This document shows, piece by piece, positions 48,216-57,202 of a stretch of 64,000 bases of DNA. The notes under the pieces are model-generated. The model saw only the letters and a program-made list of their open reading frames with translations. It had not been told where the DNA came from and searched no databases. This DNA is from Pseudomonas graminis. Its GTDB lineage: Bacteria > Pseudomonadota > Gammaproteobacteria > Pseudomonadales > Pseudomonadaceae. Location: positions 5,160,501 through 5,224,500 of the forward strand of contig NZ_CP053746.1 of NCBI RefSeq assembly GCF_013201545.1, in the 5' to 3' direction. How positions within the stretch are numbered: position 1 is the first letter of the stretch; the number at the start of each line of letters is the position of its first letter. A program made the position numbers and the translations under genes.

Positions 48216-49163
48216 ATGAACACTTCAAACGAACTGACCAACGTGAGCCTCCCTCTTCCGTCCCGGCGCCGGGCGTTCCCCTTGCCGATGCTCGAAGCCG
48301 GGCTGGTGGTCATCTGGAGCTCGGGCTTCATCGGCGCGCGCTTCTCCATCGATTACGCGCCGGCGTCGCTGGTGGTGTTCTGGCGTTGCATCCTGGTCAC
48401 GTTTCTTCTGTTTCCCTTCGTCGCCCGGCCACTGCGCCAGACGCCGCCCGCGGTGCTGCTGAAAAACGCCGGCATCGGCCTGCTGGCCATGGCCGGTTAT
48501 CTGTTCGGTGTGACCGAAGGGATTGCCCTGGGTGTGCCCGCCGGGCTGGCGGCGCTGTTTGCCGATCTCTTGCCGATCGGCATGGCCATGCTGGCGGCCG
48601 TGGTGCTCCGCCAGCGATTGACCCGAGGCGTATGGGCCGGGTTGCTGATCGGCCTGGCGGGCGTGATGCTGGCGACCCACGACGCGCTGGCCTGGGGCAG
48701 CGCACCGCCATGGGCCTATGCCCTGCCGGTGCTGGGCATGCTGTCGCTGGCGGTCGCCACGCTGTGGCAAAAACACTCCCCGGACCCGAAGGCGCTGGGT
48801 CTGCTGCCCAACCTGTGGTTGCAGTGCTTCGTCTCGACCTTCGTGTTTGCTGTCGTTGCCGGACTGCACGGGAGTCTCGCGCCCGTCCCCAATGCAGGCT
48901 TCGCGATGAGTGTGCTGTGGACGTCGGTGTCGACGGTCGGCGGTTACGGCCTGTACTGGATGTGCCTGCGCCGGGCCACGCCGACGCGGGTTGCCAGCGT
49001 GCTTTACCTGAGTCCGCCACTGACCCTCCTGCTGGCCTGGGCCATGTTCGACGAACCGCTGTCGTGGCTTATGGCCCTGGGCATGGCGGTCTCCGGTGTC
49101 GGCATTGGTCTGGTGATACGCGGCGAGGCGAGGCAAGTTGCGCAGCACGGGCAGCACAGGTAG
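48216..49163 (+). CDS. EamA/DMT-family transporter
   Basis: A 315-residue inner-membrane protein with ten hydrophobic segments in two EamA repeats: LEAGLVVIWSSGFIGARFSI in helix 1, GIALGVPAGLAALFADLLPI in the first repeat, and RRATPTRVASVLYLSPPLTL near the end. The type resembles YdcZ/RhtA-like exporters of amino acids or purines. It is divergent from a LysR regulator. The ATG used lies 74 nt from that regulator. Confidence 0.9.
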   Translation: MNTSNELTNVSLPLPSRRRAFPLPMLEAGLVVIWSSGFIGARFSIDYAPASLVVFWRCILVTFLLFPFVARPLRQTPPAVLLKNAGIGLLAMAGYLFGVTEGIALGVPAGLAALFADLLPIGMAMLAAVVLRQRLTRGVWAGLLIGLAGVMLATHDALAWGSAPPWAYALPVLGMLSLAVATLWQKHSPDPKALGLLPNLWLQCFVSTFVFAVVAGLHGSLAPVPNAGFAMSVLWTSVSTVGGYGLYWMCLRRATPTRVASVLYLSPPLTLLLAWAMFDEPLSWLMALGMAVSGVGIGLVIRGEARQVAQHGQHR

Positions 49164-49314
49164 TACTCGGGCACGTGCAATGGCCGGGCACGGTTCTAGA
49201 GCGGCGCGGTCCCATCCTTCAGGAAGGTGAGCTGCACAGGTCGTGAACGATCCTGCTCGCCCCGCGTGGCGCTCTCTCGCGCCGTACTCCCTTGGTCTAC
49301 TGGAGCGTACCCCC

Positions 49315-50187
49315 ATGAAAATCGGCTTTTTGGGCCTCGGCAATATGGGTCAGGCCGTGGCTGGCAATCTGTTGAAAGGCGGTCATGAACTGCTGGTCTG
49401 GAACCGTTCTGCCGATGCCGCGCAGCCACTGGTCGAGCAAGGTGCCACGGCGGTCACCGAGCCTGCCCAGGCGTTCGCCGCCGACGTGGTATTCAGCATG
49501 CTCGCCGACGACAACGCGTTGCGCACCGTGCTGCTGGATTCCGGCCTGCTCAAACAACTCAAGGGCCCGCTGATTCACGTCAACATGGCGACCATCTCCG
49601 TGGCCTTCGCCGATGAACTGGCCGAGCTGCACGCCGCACAAGGCATCGACTACATCGCCGCGCCCGTGATGGGCCGCCCCAACATGGCCGCCGCCGCGAA
49701 GCTGAACATCATGGCGGCCGGCTCCGCTGAAGCCATCGAGCGGGTGCAGCCGTTGTTCGACCTGATCGGCAGCAAGACCTGGCCCATGGGCGACAAGCCC
49801 TCCAGCGCCAACGCGATGAAACTGGCGATGAATTTCATGCTGGTTTCGGCCATCGAGGCGATGAGCGAAGCCGCCGTGCTGGTCACCCGTCACGGTCTGA
49901 AATCCGCCGATCTGGTGCAGCTGGCGGCGGGGACGATCTTTCCCGGCCCGGTGTACGCCGGTTATGGCGCGCTGATTGGCGAACGCACGTACGAGCCGGC
50001 GGCGTTCAAGGCGGTGCTGGGGCTCAAGGATGTGGACCTGGTCTTGGCCGCGGCCAGCCAGGTGTCGGTAGAAATGCCAAGCGCCGAGATGATTCGCGCC
50101 CACTTGCAGGACGCCATCGACCACGGTCAGGGCGACATGGACCTGGCGGTGTTGGCCGAAGTGACGGAGCGCCGCAATCCGCGCTGA
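49315..50187 (+). CDS. NAD(P)-dependent beta-hydroxyacid dehydrogenase (HIBADH family)
   Basis: A 290-residue two-domain oxidoreductase. The Rossmann motif GLGNMG is at 7-12, the substrate-site AAPVMGRPNMAA is near 116, and the catalytic K169 is in SSANAMKLAMNFM. The N-terminal lysine/arginine pair (NRSADA) suggests NADPH, as in GLYR/tartronate-semialdehyde reductase relatives. I start at ATG 49315 (MKIGFLG); the frame upstream to 49243 is spurious. It converges on the GntR gene, with about 43 nt between stops. Confidence 0.9.
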   Translation: MKIGFLGLGNMGQAVAGNLLKGGHELLVWNRSADAAQPLVEQGATAVTEPAQAFAADVVFSMLADDNALRTVLLDSGLLKQLKGPLIHVNMATISVAFADELAELHAAQGIDYIAAPVMGRPNMAAAAKLNIMAAGSAEAIERVQPLFDLIGSKTWPMGDKPSSANAMKLAMNFMLVSAIEAMSEAAVLVTRHGLKSADLVQLAAGTIFPGPVYAGYGALIGERTYEPAAFKAVLGLKDVDLVLAAASQVSVEMPSAEMIRAHLQDAIDHGQGDMDLAVLAEVTERRNPR

Positions 50188-50229
50188 GAGGTCTTTGATT
50201 TGTGGGCGATGCGAGGTGCCGACGTCAGC

Positions 50230-50964
50230 TCAAGGCCGGGCGACGTGAAGCCGGTGCAGGGTGATCTTGCGCACTTCCTGCTTGCTGATCTCGATGTGCT
50301 GCGTGAGCAACTGCTGCGCATGCCGGGTCTGGCGATCGAGCACGGCGCCAAGAATCTGCGCGTGCTCGTCGTAGGTCGCCTCGATGCGCGCCGCCTGGGT
50401 GAAATCCAGGCGGCGAATGATGCGGATCTTCTCAGTGATCTCCAGGTGCAGCCGCGCCATCTCGGTGTTGCCTGCCGCTTCCAGCAATGCGCAATGGAAA
50501 CGCTCGTCCAAGGCTGACACTTGCTGGGCGTCTTGCAGGCGTTCGGAGGGGGTGACGAGCCAGGTGTGTTTCAGTTCATCGATGACCGGGTGTTGCTCCA
50601 GATCCAGCGCTTCAAGACGAGTCAGAGCTGCGCACTCCAGCACGATGCGCACGTCGTAAAGCTCTTCGAAATAGTTGAAATCGAACGCCCTCACCCGCCA
50701 GCCGCTGCGGAAATACACCTCCAGATAGCCTTCGCGCTCTAGCCGATACAGCGCCTGCCGCACCGGCGTGCGGCTGGCCTGCACGCGTTCGGCCACCTCG
50801 CCTTCGCTGAAGCGATCTCCCGGCAGCAGGCGGAACTCGAAGATGTCCTCCTTGAGCTGCTGATAGATGCGCTCGGCCAGGTTGTCCGGGCGCAGTTTGG
50901 GTTTTTGATGAGGGATGATGGCCTGCGTGCTCCGACTCGGGATGGTTAGACGTGACGTGGCTTT
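50230..50964 (-). CDS. GntR-family regulator (FCD domain), start uncertain
   Basis: The protein from about residue 25 is a clear FCD-type GntR: LRPDNLAERIYQQLKEDIFE, SEGEVAERVQASRTPVRQAL, REGYLEVYFRSGWRV, then the helical effector domain with DERFHCALLEAAGNTEMARL. No ATG, GTG or TTG occurs in frame between the atzF stop region and the helix-turn-helix. The true start may be a rare codon, lie within atzF, or reflect a sequence error. I give an approximate boundary at 50964, just after atzF. It is downstream of atzF in the same direction and probably controls it. Confidence 0.8.
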   Translation of the reverse strand, partial: KATSRLTIPSRSTQAIIPHQKPKLRPDNLAERIYQQLKEDIFEFRLLPGDRFSEGEVAERVQASRTPVRQALYRLEREGYLEVYFRSGWRVRAFDFNYFEELYDVRIVLECAALTRLEALDLEQHPVIDELKHTWLVTPSERLQDAQQVSALDERFHCALLEAAGNTEMARLHLEITEKIRIIRRLDFTQAARIEATYDEHAQILGAVLDRQTRHAQQLLTQHIEISKQEVRKITLHRLHVARP

Positions 50965-51002
50965 ATGCTGTGCATGGTGCGCCGGCCGCGTCAGGCGTTG
51001 GG

Positions 51003-52832
51003 TCAGGCTTTCTTCAGGCTGGCGATGTACGCGCGCCAGCCACCGAAAGGTGTGATGTCCAGCGCGCCGTCGATCGCCCAGGGTTCGCAGATGAAGCCCT
51101 TGACGCTGCGACCGTCCTTCAGCGTCAGGTTGCCGATGCCCAGCGGCGCGGGGATCTCGGCAACGAACTCGCCAAAGCGCGCCATCGGGAGGTCCCACAG
51201 CTCAACGATGATGGACGTACCGCCTGGGGATTTGACCAGACCCGGTTTGGGTGGAACGGTGCCGGGCAGCGCGTAGAGCCGGTAATCGGCCGCCGTCAGG
51301 GTTTGTTCGACGAGCACGGCATCACGACTCGTGAGCTGGACGTTGAGCGGCATGCCGGTCAGGTGCGCACCCACCACGGCAACCCGCACGCTGCCGCGCG
51401 GTGCAACGGCTGGCGAAGGTGGCGAAGCGGGCAGTGAGCGACCGGTTGCGCCCAGCGGCAAGCCGACGCTTTCCTGCCAGCGCTGGCCAAACCGGGCGAG
51501 CGCGGTATCGTGCCACGCCGGTGCAATCAGGGTGATGCCCGACGGCAAGCCATCCGCACGCATACCGGCAGGCAATGCCAGGGCCGAGAGGTCCGCCAGG
51601 TTGGTGAAGTTGGTGTAGAAGCCGAACTGCGAGTTGTACAGCACCGGCTCCGCGGCCATTTCCGCCTGGGTGCGCAAGGTCGCGGAGGTGGGCACGACCA
51701 GTGCGTCGAAGCCGGCCAGCGCCTCGTTGATCTGGCGGCTCAGCGTAGCGCGCAGGTACTCGGCGCGGTAGGCGTCACAGGCGCTGTAAGCCAGGCCGCT
51801 TTCGACGATGCCGCGCACCACCGGGTTGATGGCGTCGGGGTTGGTTTCCAGCATCGCGGTTAAAGCGACTGCGCGTTCCGCCACCCACGGGCCGTAATAG
51901 AGCTGCTCGGCCAGGGCCTTGAACGGGGCAAAGTCGATGCGGGTGATCTCGGCGCCCATGTCGCTCAAACGATGCAGCGCCTGTTCGAACACGGCCTGAT
52001 TGTGCGTATCGCCGAAGAACTCCAAAGTGTCCGGCACCGCCAGCTTCATCGCGACGCGAAAGCCCACCGGCGCCGTGCCCGGATTGTGGCGGGAATAGGC
52101 GTCATCGCTATCAAATCCCTCGGCCAGGCCGGCGACTTTGTGCGCGTCTTCAACGGTCAGCGCGAAGATCGAAATGCAGTCCACGGTCTTGCACGCCGGC
52201 ACCAGCCCGGTGTTGGGCAATCGGCCCTTGGTGGGCTTCAGGCCGACGATGTTGTTGAACCCGGCGGGCACCCGACCCGAACCTGCGGTGTCAGTGCCTA
52301 ACGAAAACGCCACCAGGCCCCGCGCCACCACCGACGCCGAGCCAGAGCTGGAGCCGCCACTGACATAATCAGGATTAAAGCTGTTGGGCACGGCGCCGTA
52401 GGGCGAACGCGTACCGACCAGGCCGGTGGCGAACTGATCAAGGTTGGTCTTGCCCATCAGAATCGCCCCCGCTGCGCGCAGTCGAGCCACCACAGTCGCG
52501 TCCTTGCTTGCGGTGTAGGCAAATTCGGGACACGCCGCCGTCGTCGGCCAGCCGGCGGCATCGATATTGTCCTTGATCGCGAACGGCACGCCGTACAACG
52601 GCAGTTGGGTGATGTCGCCGTTCAACGCCGCGAGCCGTTCGGCGAGGGCTTCGAGCTGCTCGCTGATCTGCGCCTCACTGGCACGGGCGATCCATGCGGT
52701 GTCGGATTCCGGGTAAGCGCTGGGGAGCGTGAGCAGGACTTCCGGGGACAACTGCCCGGCCTGATAGGCCGTTAGCCACTCGTTAATTGTCCAGCCGAAA
52801 TGCGGGTTGTGGAGGTCGTGCATGGGAGGCAT
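51003..52832 (-). CDS. atzF: Allophanate hydrolase
   Basis: A 609-residue enzyme that splits allophanate to ammonia and CO2, the last step of urea amidolyase or cyanurate-type pathways. The amidase-signature domain has K87 in VPFAIKDNIDAAG, the cis-Ser in SGGSSSGSASVV and the nucleophile near S185 in LGTDTAGSGRVPAG. The C-terminal domain carries GGTSIIVELWDLPMARFGEF and LGIGNLTLKDGRSVKGF, which decides allophanate hydrolase over other amidases. ATG 52832 or 52823 is the start. Urea carboxylase is not in the window. A 10-bp inverted repeat overlaps the start region and a GntR gene follows. Confidence 0.92.
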   Translation of the reverse strand: MPPMHDLHNPHFGWTINEWLTAYQAGQLSPEVLLTLPSAYPESDTAWIARASEAQISEQLEALAERLAALNGDITQLPLYGVPFAIKDNIDAAGWPTTAACPEFAYTASKDATVVARLRAAGAILMGKTNLDQFATGLVGTRSPYGAVPNSFNPDYVSGGSSSGSASVVARGLVAFSLGTDTAGSGRVPAGFNNIVGLKPTKGRLPNTGLVPACKTVDCISIFALTVEDAHKVAGLAEGFDSDDAYSRHNPGTAPVGFRVAMKLAVPDTLEFFGDTHNQAVFEQALHRLSDMGAEITRIDFAPFKALAEQLYYGPWVAERAVALTAMLETNPDAINPVVRGIVESGLAYSACDAYRAEYLRATLSRQINEALAGFDALVVPTSATLRTQAEMAAEPVLYNSQFGFYTNFTNLADLSALALPAGMRADGLPSGITLIAPAWHDTALARFGQRWQESVGLPLGATGRSLPASPPSPAVAPRGSVRVAVVGAHLTGMPLNVQLTSRDAVLVEQTLTAADYRLYALPGTVPPKPGLVKSPGGTSIIVELWDLPMARFGEFVAEIPAPLGIGNLTLKDGRSVKGFICEPWAIDGALDITPFGGWRAYIASLKKA

Positions 52833-52837
52833 CCATC

Positions 52838-52859
52838 TTGTATCCAAGTTTGGATTCAA
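52838..52859. promoter_or_regulatory. Inverted repeat at the atzF start, candidate GntR operator
   Basis: TTGTATCCAA, then GT, then TTGGATTCAA: a nearly perfect inverted repeat with core ATCCAAGTTTGGAT, ending 6 nt before ATG 52832. The form suits an FCD-GntR dimer and the GntR gene lies just beyond atzF. Confidence 0.5.
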
Positions 52860-53005
52860 CGAAAGCAAAAGCCGGGCCACGGGGGTGAAAGCCCCGGCCT
52901 GCCTGGGTGGATGGTTTCTTACTCACTGTTGAAAGAGCCTGCGCTCGCCTTAAAAAAGCACACCGTGCAGGGTTTTGGTGCCAGTTGGCACACCGCGATC
53001 ACCTA

Positions 53006-53098
53006 GTGGGACCGGCTTCAGCCGGGAAGGCGTCGGGTGGCATACCGCGAAAGTGATGGCGAACACACCGGCCTCTTCCCGGCTAAAGCCGGTCCCAC
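53006..53098. repeat. Class 2 REP pair
   Basis: A GGACCGGCTTCAGCCGGGAA-type REP starts at 53006 and its inverted partner ends at 53098. The spacer resembles those at 25750 and 38769. Confidence 0.9.
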
Positions 53099-53125
53099 AA
53101 TGAGTACTCGTTCCTTCAGCCAGAC

Positions 53126-53275
53126 CGGTGACGCAAAGCGTCAGGGGATGCATTCCCACGCGGAGCGTGAGGAACGATCAAAAGAGTGGTGGCGATCACG
53201 CCGGCCTCTTCCCGGCTAAAGCCAGTCCTAAAAAAAGCATCGCGTGCATCCAGTAGGACCGGCTTCAGCCGGGAA
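53126..53275. repeat. Class 3 hairpin pair and class 2 REP pair
   Basis: The class 3 unit (about 53126-53177) has GTGACG-CAAAG-CGTCA and CCCACG-CGGAG-CGTG followed by AACGATC. A reverse-order class 2 pair follows at 53209-53230 and 53253-53275. Together with copy B of the large repeat they fill the 754-nt gap between atzF and the dienelactone-hydrolase gene. Confidence 0.85.
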
Positions 53276-53560
53276 GCTTTTGATCTGCTTTTGATCTTCG
53301 GGCCCGGGAAGTCCAGACGACACCTATCGCGACTTGGGTGCAGGCTGAACGCAGGTCTCGCGCAGTGGGCCGAGCCGCATGGATGCGGCGAGAGCGCCGT
53401 CAGGACATGGATGTCCGTTCGGCGCGGGCCCACGGAGCGAGACCGGAGTGAAGGAACCCTGACGAAGGAAGGGCCCAACCAGGAGCAGGCACTTTTGCTT
53501 ACTTTTGGTGCTTTTCAAAAGTAAGTCGCCGAAGGCGAAATGTCTGCCCTTAGGCAGACC
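53276..53560 (+). repeat. Large structured intergenic repeat, copy B
   Basis: Matches copy A (20720-20948, minus strand) over about 220 nt. It carries an extra block of about 65 nt with two hairpins (GCCGCAT-GG-ATGCGGC 53374-53389; GGACAT-GG-ATGTCC 53403-53416), the second inside an outer stem GCGCCG/CGGCGC. The terminal hairpins are CTTACTTTTG/CAAAAGTAAG (53498-53525) and GTCTGCC/GGCAGAC (53542-53559). It adjoins a class 2 REP, like copy A. Confidence 0.85.
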
Positions 53561-53586
53561 CCTCTCAGCCGCACTGCCGTTTCCAG

Positions 53587-54474
53587 TCAGACCAAGTATT
53601 TCCTGAACCAATCCACCGTCCGGTTCCACGCCAATGTCGCGGCGGCATCGTCATACCGCGGCGTCGAATCGTTATGAAAACCGTGGTTGGCGCCCTTATA
53701 AATATGCGCCTCATAGGTCTTCCCCGCCGCCTTCAACGCCGCTTCATACGCCGGCCAGCCGTCAGTGATCGGCTTATCCAGCTCAGCGTAATGCAACAAC
53801 AACGGCGCCTTGATCCGGCTCACATCATCGGCCCTGGGCTGACGGCCATAAAACGGCACCGCCGCCGCCAGCTCCGGGTAGGCCACTGCGGCCGCATTCG
53901 AGACACCCCCGCCATAACAAAACCCGGTGATCCCGACTTTTCCGGTGGAGGCGTGATGAGCCATCAGCCATTCGATGCCCGCAAAGAAATCGTTCATCAG
54001 CTTTTCCGGGTCGACTTTCTGCTGCAGCTCGCGGCCCTTGTCGTCATTGCCCGGATAGCCCCCGACCGACGTCAGACCGTCAGGCGCCAAGGCAATGAAA
54101 CCGGCTTTGGCCACACGGCGGGCGACGTCTTCGATGTAGGGATTCAGACCGCGGTTCTCATGCACCACCAGCACCGACGCGACTTTGGCATCGGCCTTCG
54201 CTGGCCGCACCAGATACCCGCGCACCTGACCATGGCCCTTGGGCGACGGATACGTGATGTACTCGGCGATGATGTCCGGGTCGGTAAACTCGACCTGCTC
54301 GGCCAGCGCATAGTTGGGGCTCAATGAGGCCAGAATCGTCGTCGCCGCCAGCCCGCCCACGGCAAATACCGCCGCGCGATCGAGAAACTCCCGGCGATTG
54401 ATCTTGCCGTGAACATAGTGGTCATAGAGCTCAAGCAATTCCGGGGCGAAGTCTTTGGCGGTGAGACGGGTCAT
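53587..54474 (-). CDS. Dienelactone-hydrolase-family protein, Tat-exported (YghX-like)
   Basis: A 295-residue alpha/beta-hydrolase. [19 protein letters not shown] near residues 27-45 looks like a twin-arginine export signal preceded by a long N-region. The hydrolase core has [20 protein letters not shown], the nucleophile C186 in [10 protein letters not shown], an acid in [10 protein letters not shown], and His in [10 protein letters not shown]. This is the carboxymethylenebutenolidase family; the physiological substrate is unknown. It is divergent from the NTF2-like gene, with 263 nt between starts. Confidence 0.9.
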   Translation of the reverse strand: MTRLTAKDFAPELLELYDHYVHGKINRREFLDRAAVFAVGGLAATTILASLSPNYALAEQVEFTDPDIIAEYITYPSPKGHGQVRGYLVRPAKADAKVASVLVVHENRGLNPYIEDVARRVAKAGFIALAPDGLTSVGGYPGNDDKGRELQQKVDPEKLMNDFFAGIEWLMAHHASTGKVGITGFCYGGGVSNAAAVAYPELAAAVPFYGRQPRADDVSRIKAPLLLHYAELDKPITDGWPAYEAALKAAGKTYEAHIYKGANHGFHNDSTPRYDDAAATLAWNRTVDWFRKYLV

Positions 54475-54655
54475 CTGTGCGCATCCTCATCGGTGGTTCA
54501 ACGGCCATAGGCGCGATAGCGAGCGTCTGAACGTGCCGCAGCGAGTCCTCAGTAAAGCAGTATTTTGCCAGCCTGTATCAAGACGCGCGGCGGCTCCCCG
54601 CTTTCAAACACTCCCTTTCCAACACGCCCGTTGTGGGCTAGCCTGAGCGGCGCAG

Positions 54656-54673
54656 TTGTACGACGACGTACAA
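54656..54673. promoter_or_regulatory. Perfect inverted repeat upstream of the NTF2-like gene
   Basis: TTGTACG, four bases, CGTACAA form a 7-bp perfect palindromic site 64 nt before ATG 54738. It is a plausible repressor or TetR-like operator; no dedicated regulator adjoins it. Confidence 0.45.
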
Positions 54674-54737
54674 AAGCCACTTTTATCCAGATGGCCCCTG
54701 CCTTACGCTTCCATCAACAATAAAAAAGGATGCACCC

Positions 54738-55169
54738 ATGACCAGACTCAAACTGACCCTCGGCTTCCTGTGCCTGTTTTCAGGCTTCGTTGCCGCTGCT
54801 CCCTCTGCCGATGAGCAAGACGTCGCCAAAGCGGTCGACAAAATGACCCAGGCGATGCTGCACAAGGACATCCCCGGCCTCAAAGCCCTGACATCCGACA
54901 ACGTCACCTACGGCCACTCCAGCGGCAAAGTGCAGAACAAGGATGAGTTCATCGCCGACATCGAAACCGGTCGCAGCGGCTTCAATACCCTTGAGATGAA
55001 AAACCAGAAAATCAACATGAACGGCGACACTGCCCTGGTGCGCAATCACTTCTCTGCAGAAGCTGTGAACAGTGGCAAGGTCGTGCCGACCGAGATCGAA
55101 AACTTTCAGGTCTGGCAGAAACAGAAAGGCCAATGGCTGCTGATCGGGCGCCAGGCGTTCAAATTCTGA
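54738..55169 (+). CDS. Secreted NTF2-like (DUF4440) protein
   Basis: A 143-residue protein with a Sec signal (MTRLKLTLGFLCLFSGFVAA) and a cone-fold domain (VDKMTQAMLHKDIPGLKALT, TYGHSSGKVQNKDEFI, EIENFQVWQKQKGQWLLIGR). Periplasmic DUF4440 proteins are common; catalytic residues are not evident and the function is unknown. ATG 54738 has AAAAGGA upstream. It converges on a LysR gene. Confidence 0.88.
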   Translation: MTRLKLTLGFLCLFSGFVAAAPSADEQDVAKAVDKMTQAMLHKDIPGLKALTSDNVTYGHSSGKVQNKDEFIADIETGRSGFNTLEMKNQKINMNGDTALVRNHFSAEAVNSGKVVPTEIENFQVWQKQKGQWLLIGRQAFKF

Positions 55170-55255
55170 TGGCATGACAGCCACGCTGTAACCGACCGGG
55201 CGCCTGACAGGATCACGCACCGGTCGGCTACACGTCTGCTTTACCACCCCTTGAG

Positions 55256-56140
55256 CTATAACGCCTCCAGCTCCTGCAACACCTCCAGCACAAACCCGGT
55301 CGAGCGTTCGACGCTTCCCGCCCGGTGCGCAATGCCCAATTCCCGCCACAACGCCGGCTGCAACGGACGCATGACAATGCGGTTCTCGGGCGCTGGCGTG
55401 GATGCTTCGTGGGGCAATAAGGTCGCGCCATAGCCCGCCCCCACCAGACTCTTGATCGCGTCGTTGTAATTGAGCTGAATGCGCGGCGTCGGCTGGGGCC
55501 CCTCGCCCGCAAACCACTCCGCCACCTGGCGGGACAGCCGCGTGGTGGCGTCGTTGAGAATCAGCGGCTGACTGGCGAGCCATGACGGCGTTATCACTGG
55601 CGGAGAGTCCCAGCGAGCCGGCAGGAACGCCATCACCGGGTCGCGCCGCCACGGCTGAATCGACAGTCCCTTTACCGGCGCTTGGGGCAATGCAATCACC
55701 CCGATGTCCAGGCTGCCGTCCGCGAGCTTTTGCAGCGTCTGTTGTGACGTCAGCACGGCAACCTGCACGTCGATGCCAGGGTGCACCTGCTCCAGGGTTT
55801 CCAGCGCCTGGGGCAGCAATTGCGCGATGACACCGGTTGACGCACCCAGCCGCACCCGCCCGGCCAGTCCCTGAACCTGACGCTCGACATCTTCCAGCGC
55901 CTGCTCGGCATCGGCCAACAGGCGTCGCGCGCGCGCTATCAGGGTGTCGCCGATGGCCGAAGGCTGAACCCGTCCGCGAGTGCGCGACAGCAAGACGCCG
56001 CCCACCCGTTGCTCCAGATCGGCAATGTGCAGGCTGACCGTCGGCGGCGCGAGGTTCAGGACTCGCGCCGCTTCAGCGAACGACCCCTGATCGGCGATGG
56101 CCACTAACGTGCGCAACCGATCCAGACTGATTTCCCGCAT
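55256..56140 (-). CDS. LysR-family transcriptional regulator
   Basis: A 294-residue regulator. The helix-turn-helix (LRTLVAIADQGSFAEAARVL, TVSLHIADLEQRVGG) is followed by an effector domain with GRVRLGASTGVIAQLLPQAL. It is divergent from argC with about 116 nt between starts. A short palindrome at 56154-56170 lies between them, so control of argC or autoregulation is possible. Confidence 0.93.
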   Translation of the reverse strand: MREISLDRLRTLVAIADQGSFAEAARVLNLAPPTVSLHIADLEQRVGGVLLSRTRGRVQPSAIGDTLIARARRLLADAEQALEDVERQVQGLAGRVRLGASTGVIAQLLPQALETLEQVHPGIDVQVAVLTSQQTLQKLADGSLDIGVIALPQAPVKGLSIQPWRRDPVMAFLPARWDSPPVITPSWLASQPLILNDATTRLSRQVAEWFAGEGPQPTPRIQLNYNDAIKSLVGAGYGATLLPHEASTPAPENRIVMRPLQPALWRELGIAHRAGSVERSTGFVLEVLQELEAL

Positions 56141-56153
56141 CGCACGGCCCCCT

Positions 56154-56170
56154 CTTCAGAAAAACTGAAG
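56154..56170. promoter_or_regulatory. Short palindrome between LysR and argC
   Basis: CTTCAG, five A, CTGAAG. It lies 14 nt before the LysR start and 87 nt before argC, in the usual place of a LysR operator. Confidence 0.4.
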
Positions 56171-56256
56171 TCTACCGTCAATAAATTCAACTTTCTCTAT
56201 CCACGAGTGGATTGGAAGATGGCGTCCATTGACGACCTTTTTGCGGAATCGAACCC

Positions 56257-57180
56257 ATGCCTCTCCCTATTGTTTTCATCGACGGCGACCAAGGCACCAC
56301 CGGCCTGCAAATTCACCAGCGCCTGCAAGGCCGCACCGACCTGCATGTGGTCACCCTGCCGGCCGAGCATCGCAAGAACCCTGTGAGCCGAGCTGCCGCG
56401 ATCAATGCGTGTGACATCGCCGTGCTGTGCCTGCCGGACGATGCCGCGCGCGATGCGGCCGCGAGCATCACCAATCCGGACGTGCGGGTCATCGATGCCA
56501 GCTCTGCGCATCGTACCCACCCCGACTGGGTCTACGGTTTTGCGCAGATGAGTGACGCGCAGAAACAAAGCATCGCCAGCGCCCGCCGGGTGAGCAATCC
56601 GGGCTGCTACCCCACCGGGGCGATCGGTCTCTTGCGGCCGTTGCTGGAGGCGGGCCTGCTGCCCCGCGACTACCCGATCAGCATCAACGCGGTGTCAGGC
56701 TATTCGGGCAAAGGCCGCGCCGGGGTCGATGAATTCGAAGGGCCTGACGCGGCCCAGTCGATTCCGTTTCAAGTCTACGGTCTGAGTCTCGCGCACAAGC
56801 ACGTCCCGGAAATCCAGCAGTACAGCGGGCTGAGCGAGCGGCCGGTGTTCGTTCCGGCGTATGGCGCGTTTCGTCAGGGCATCGTGCTAACCATCGCGCT
56901 GCAAACGCGCCTGCTGCCCCACGGCGTGACGGGCACGACGCTGCATACCGCGCTGGCAAAGCATTATCAGGGCAGCGGGTACGTCGATGTGATGCCGATG
57001 GAGCAGTCGCGCGCGCTGACAGGGATCGACCCGCGCCAGCTCAATGGCACCGATAACCTGCGGCTGATGGTGTTCGAGAACGATGGTCACGTGCTGCTCG
57101 CGGCCGTGTTCGACAACCTCGGCAAAGGCGCAGCCGGGGCGGCGGTGCAGAACCTGGATGTGATGATTGCGGGTGGCTGA
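56257..57180 (+). CDS. argC: N-acetyl-gamma-glutamyl-phosphate reductase, type 2
   Basis: A 307-residue arginine-biosynthesis enzyme that reduces N-acetyl-glutamyl phosphate to the semialdehyde. The short type-2 form is recognised by [17 protein letters not shown] at the N-terminus, the nucleophile C117 in [26 protein letters not shown], and [11 protein letters not shown] with the catalytic His. ATG 56257 follows a weak ribosome site. Being next to a LysR gene rather than in an arg operon suggests a second, regulated copy; the main argC is presumably elsewhere. Confidence 0.93.
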   Translation: MPLPIVFIDGDQGTTGLQIHQRLQGRTDLHVVTLPAEHRKNPVSRAAAINACDIAVLCLPDDAARDAAASITNPDVRVIDASSAHRTHPDWVYGFAQMSDAQKQSIASARRVSNPGCYPTGAIGLLRPLLEAGLLPRDYPISINAVSGYSGKGRAGVDEFEGPDAAQSIPFQVYGLSLAHKHVPEIQQYSGLSERPVFVPAYGAFRQGIVLTIALQTRLLPHGVTGTTLHTALAKHYQGSGYVDVMPMEQSRALTGIDPRQLNGTDNLRLMVFENDGHVLLAAVFDNLGKGAAGAAVQNLDVMIAGG

Positions 57181-57202
57181 CTGACGTTCGACCCGTCGCG
57201 CG

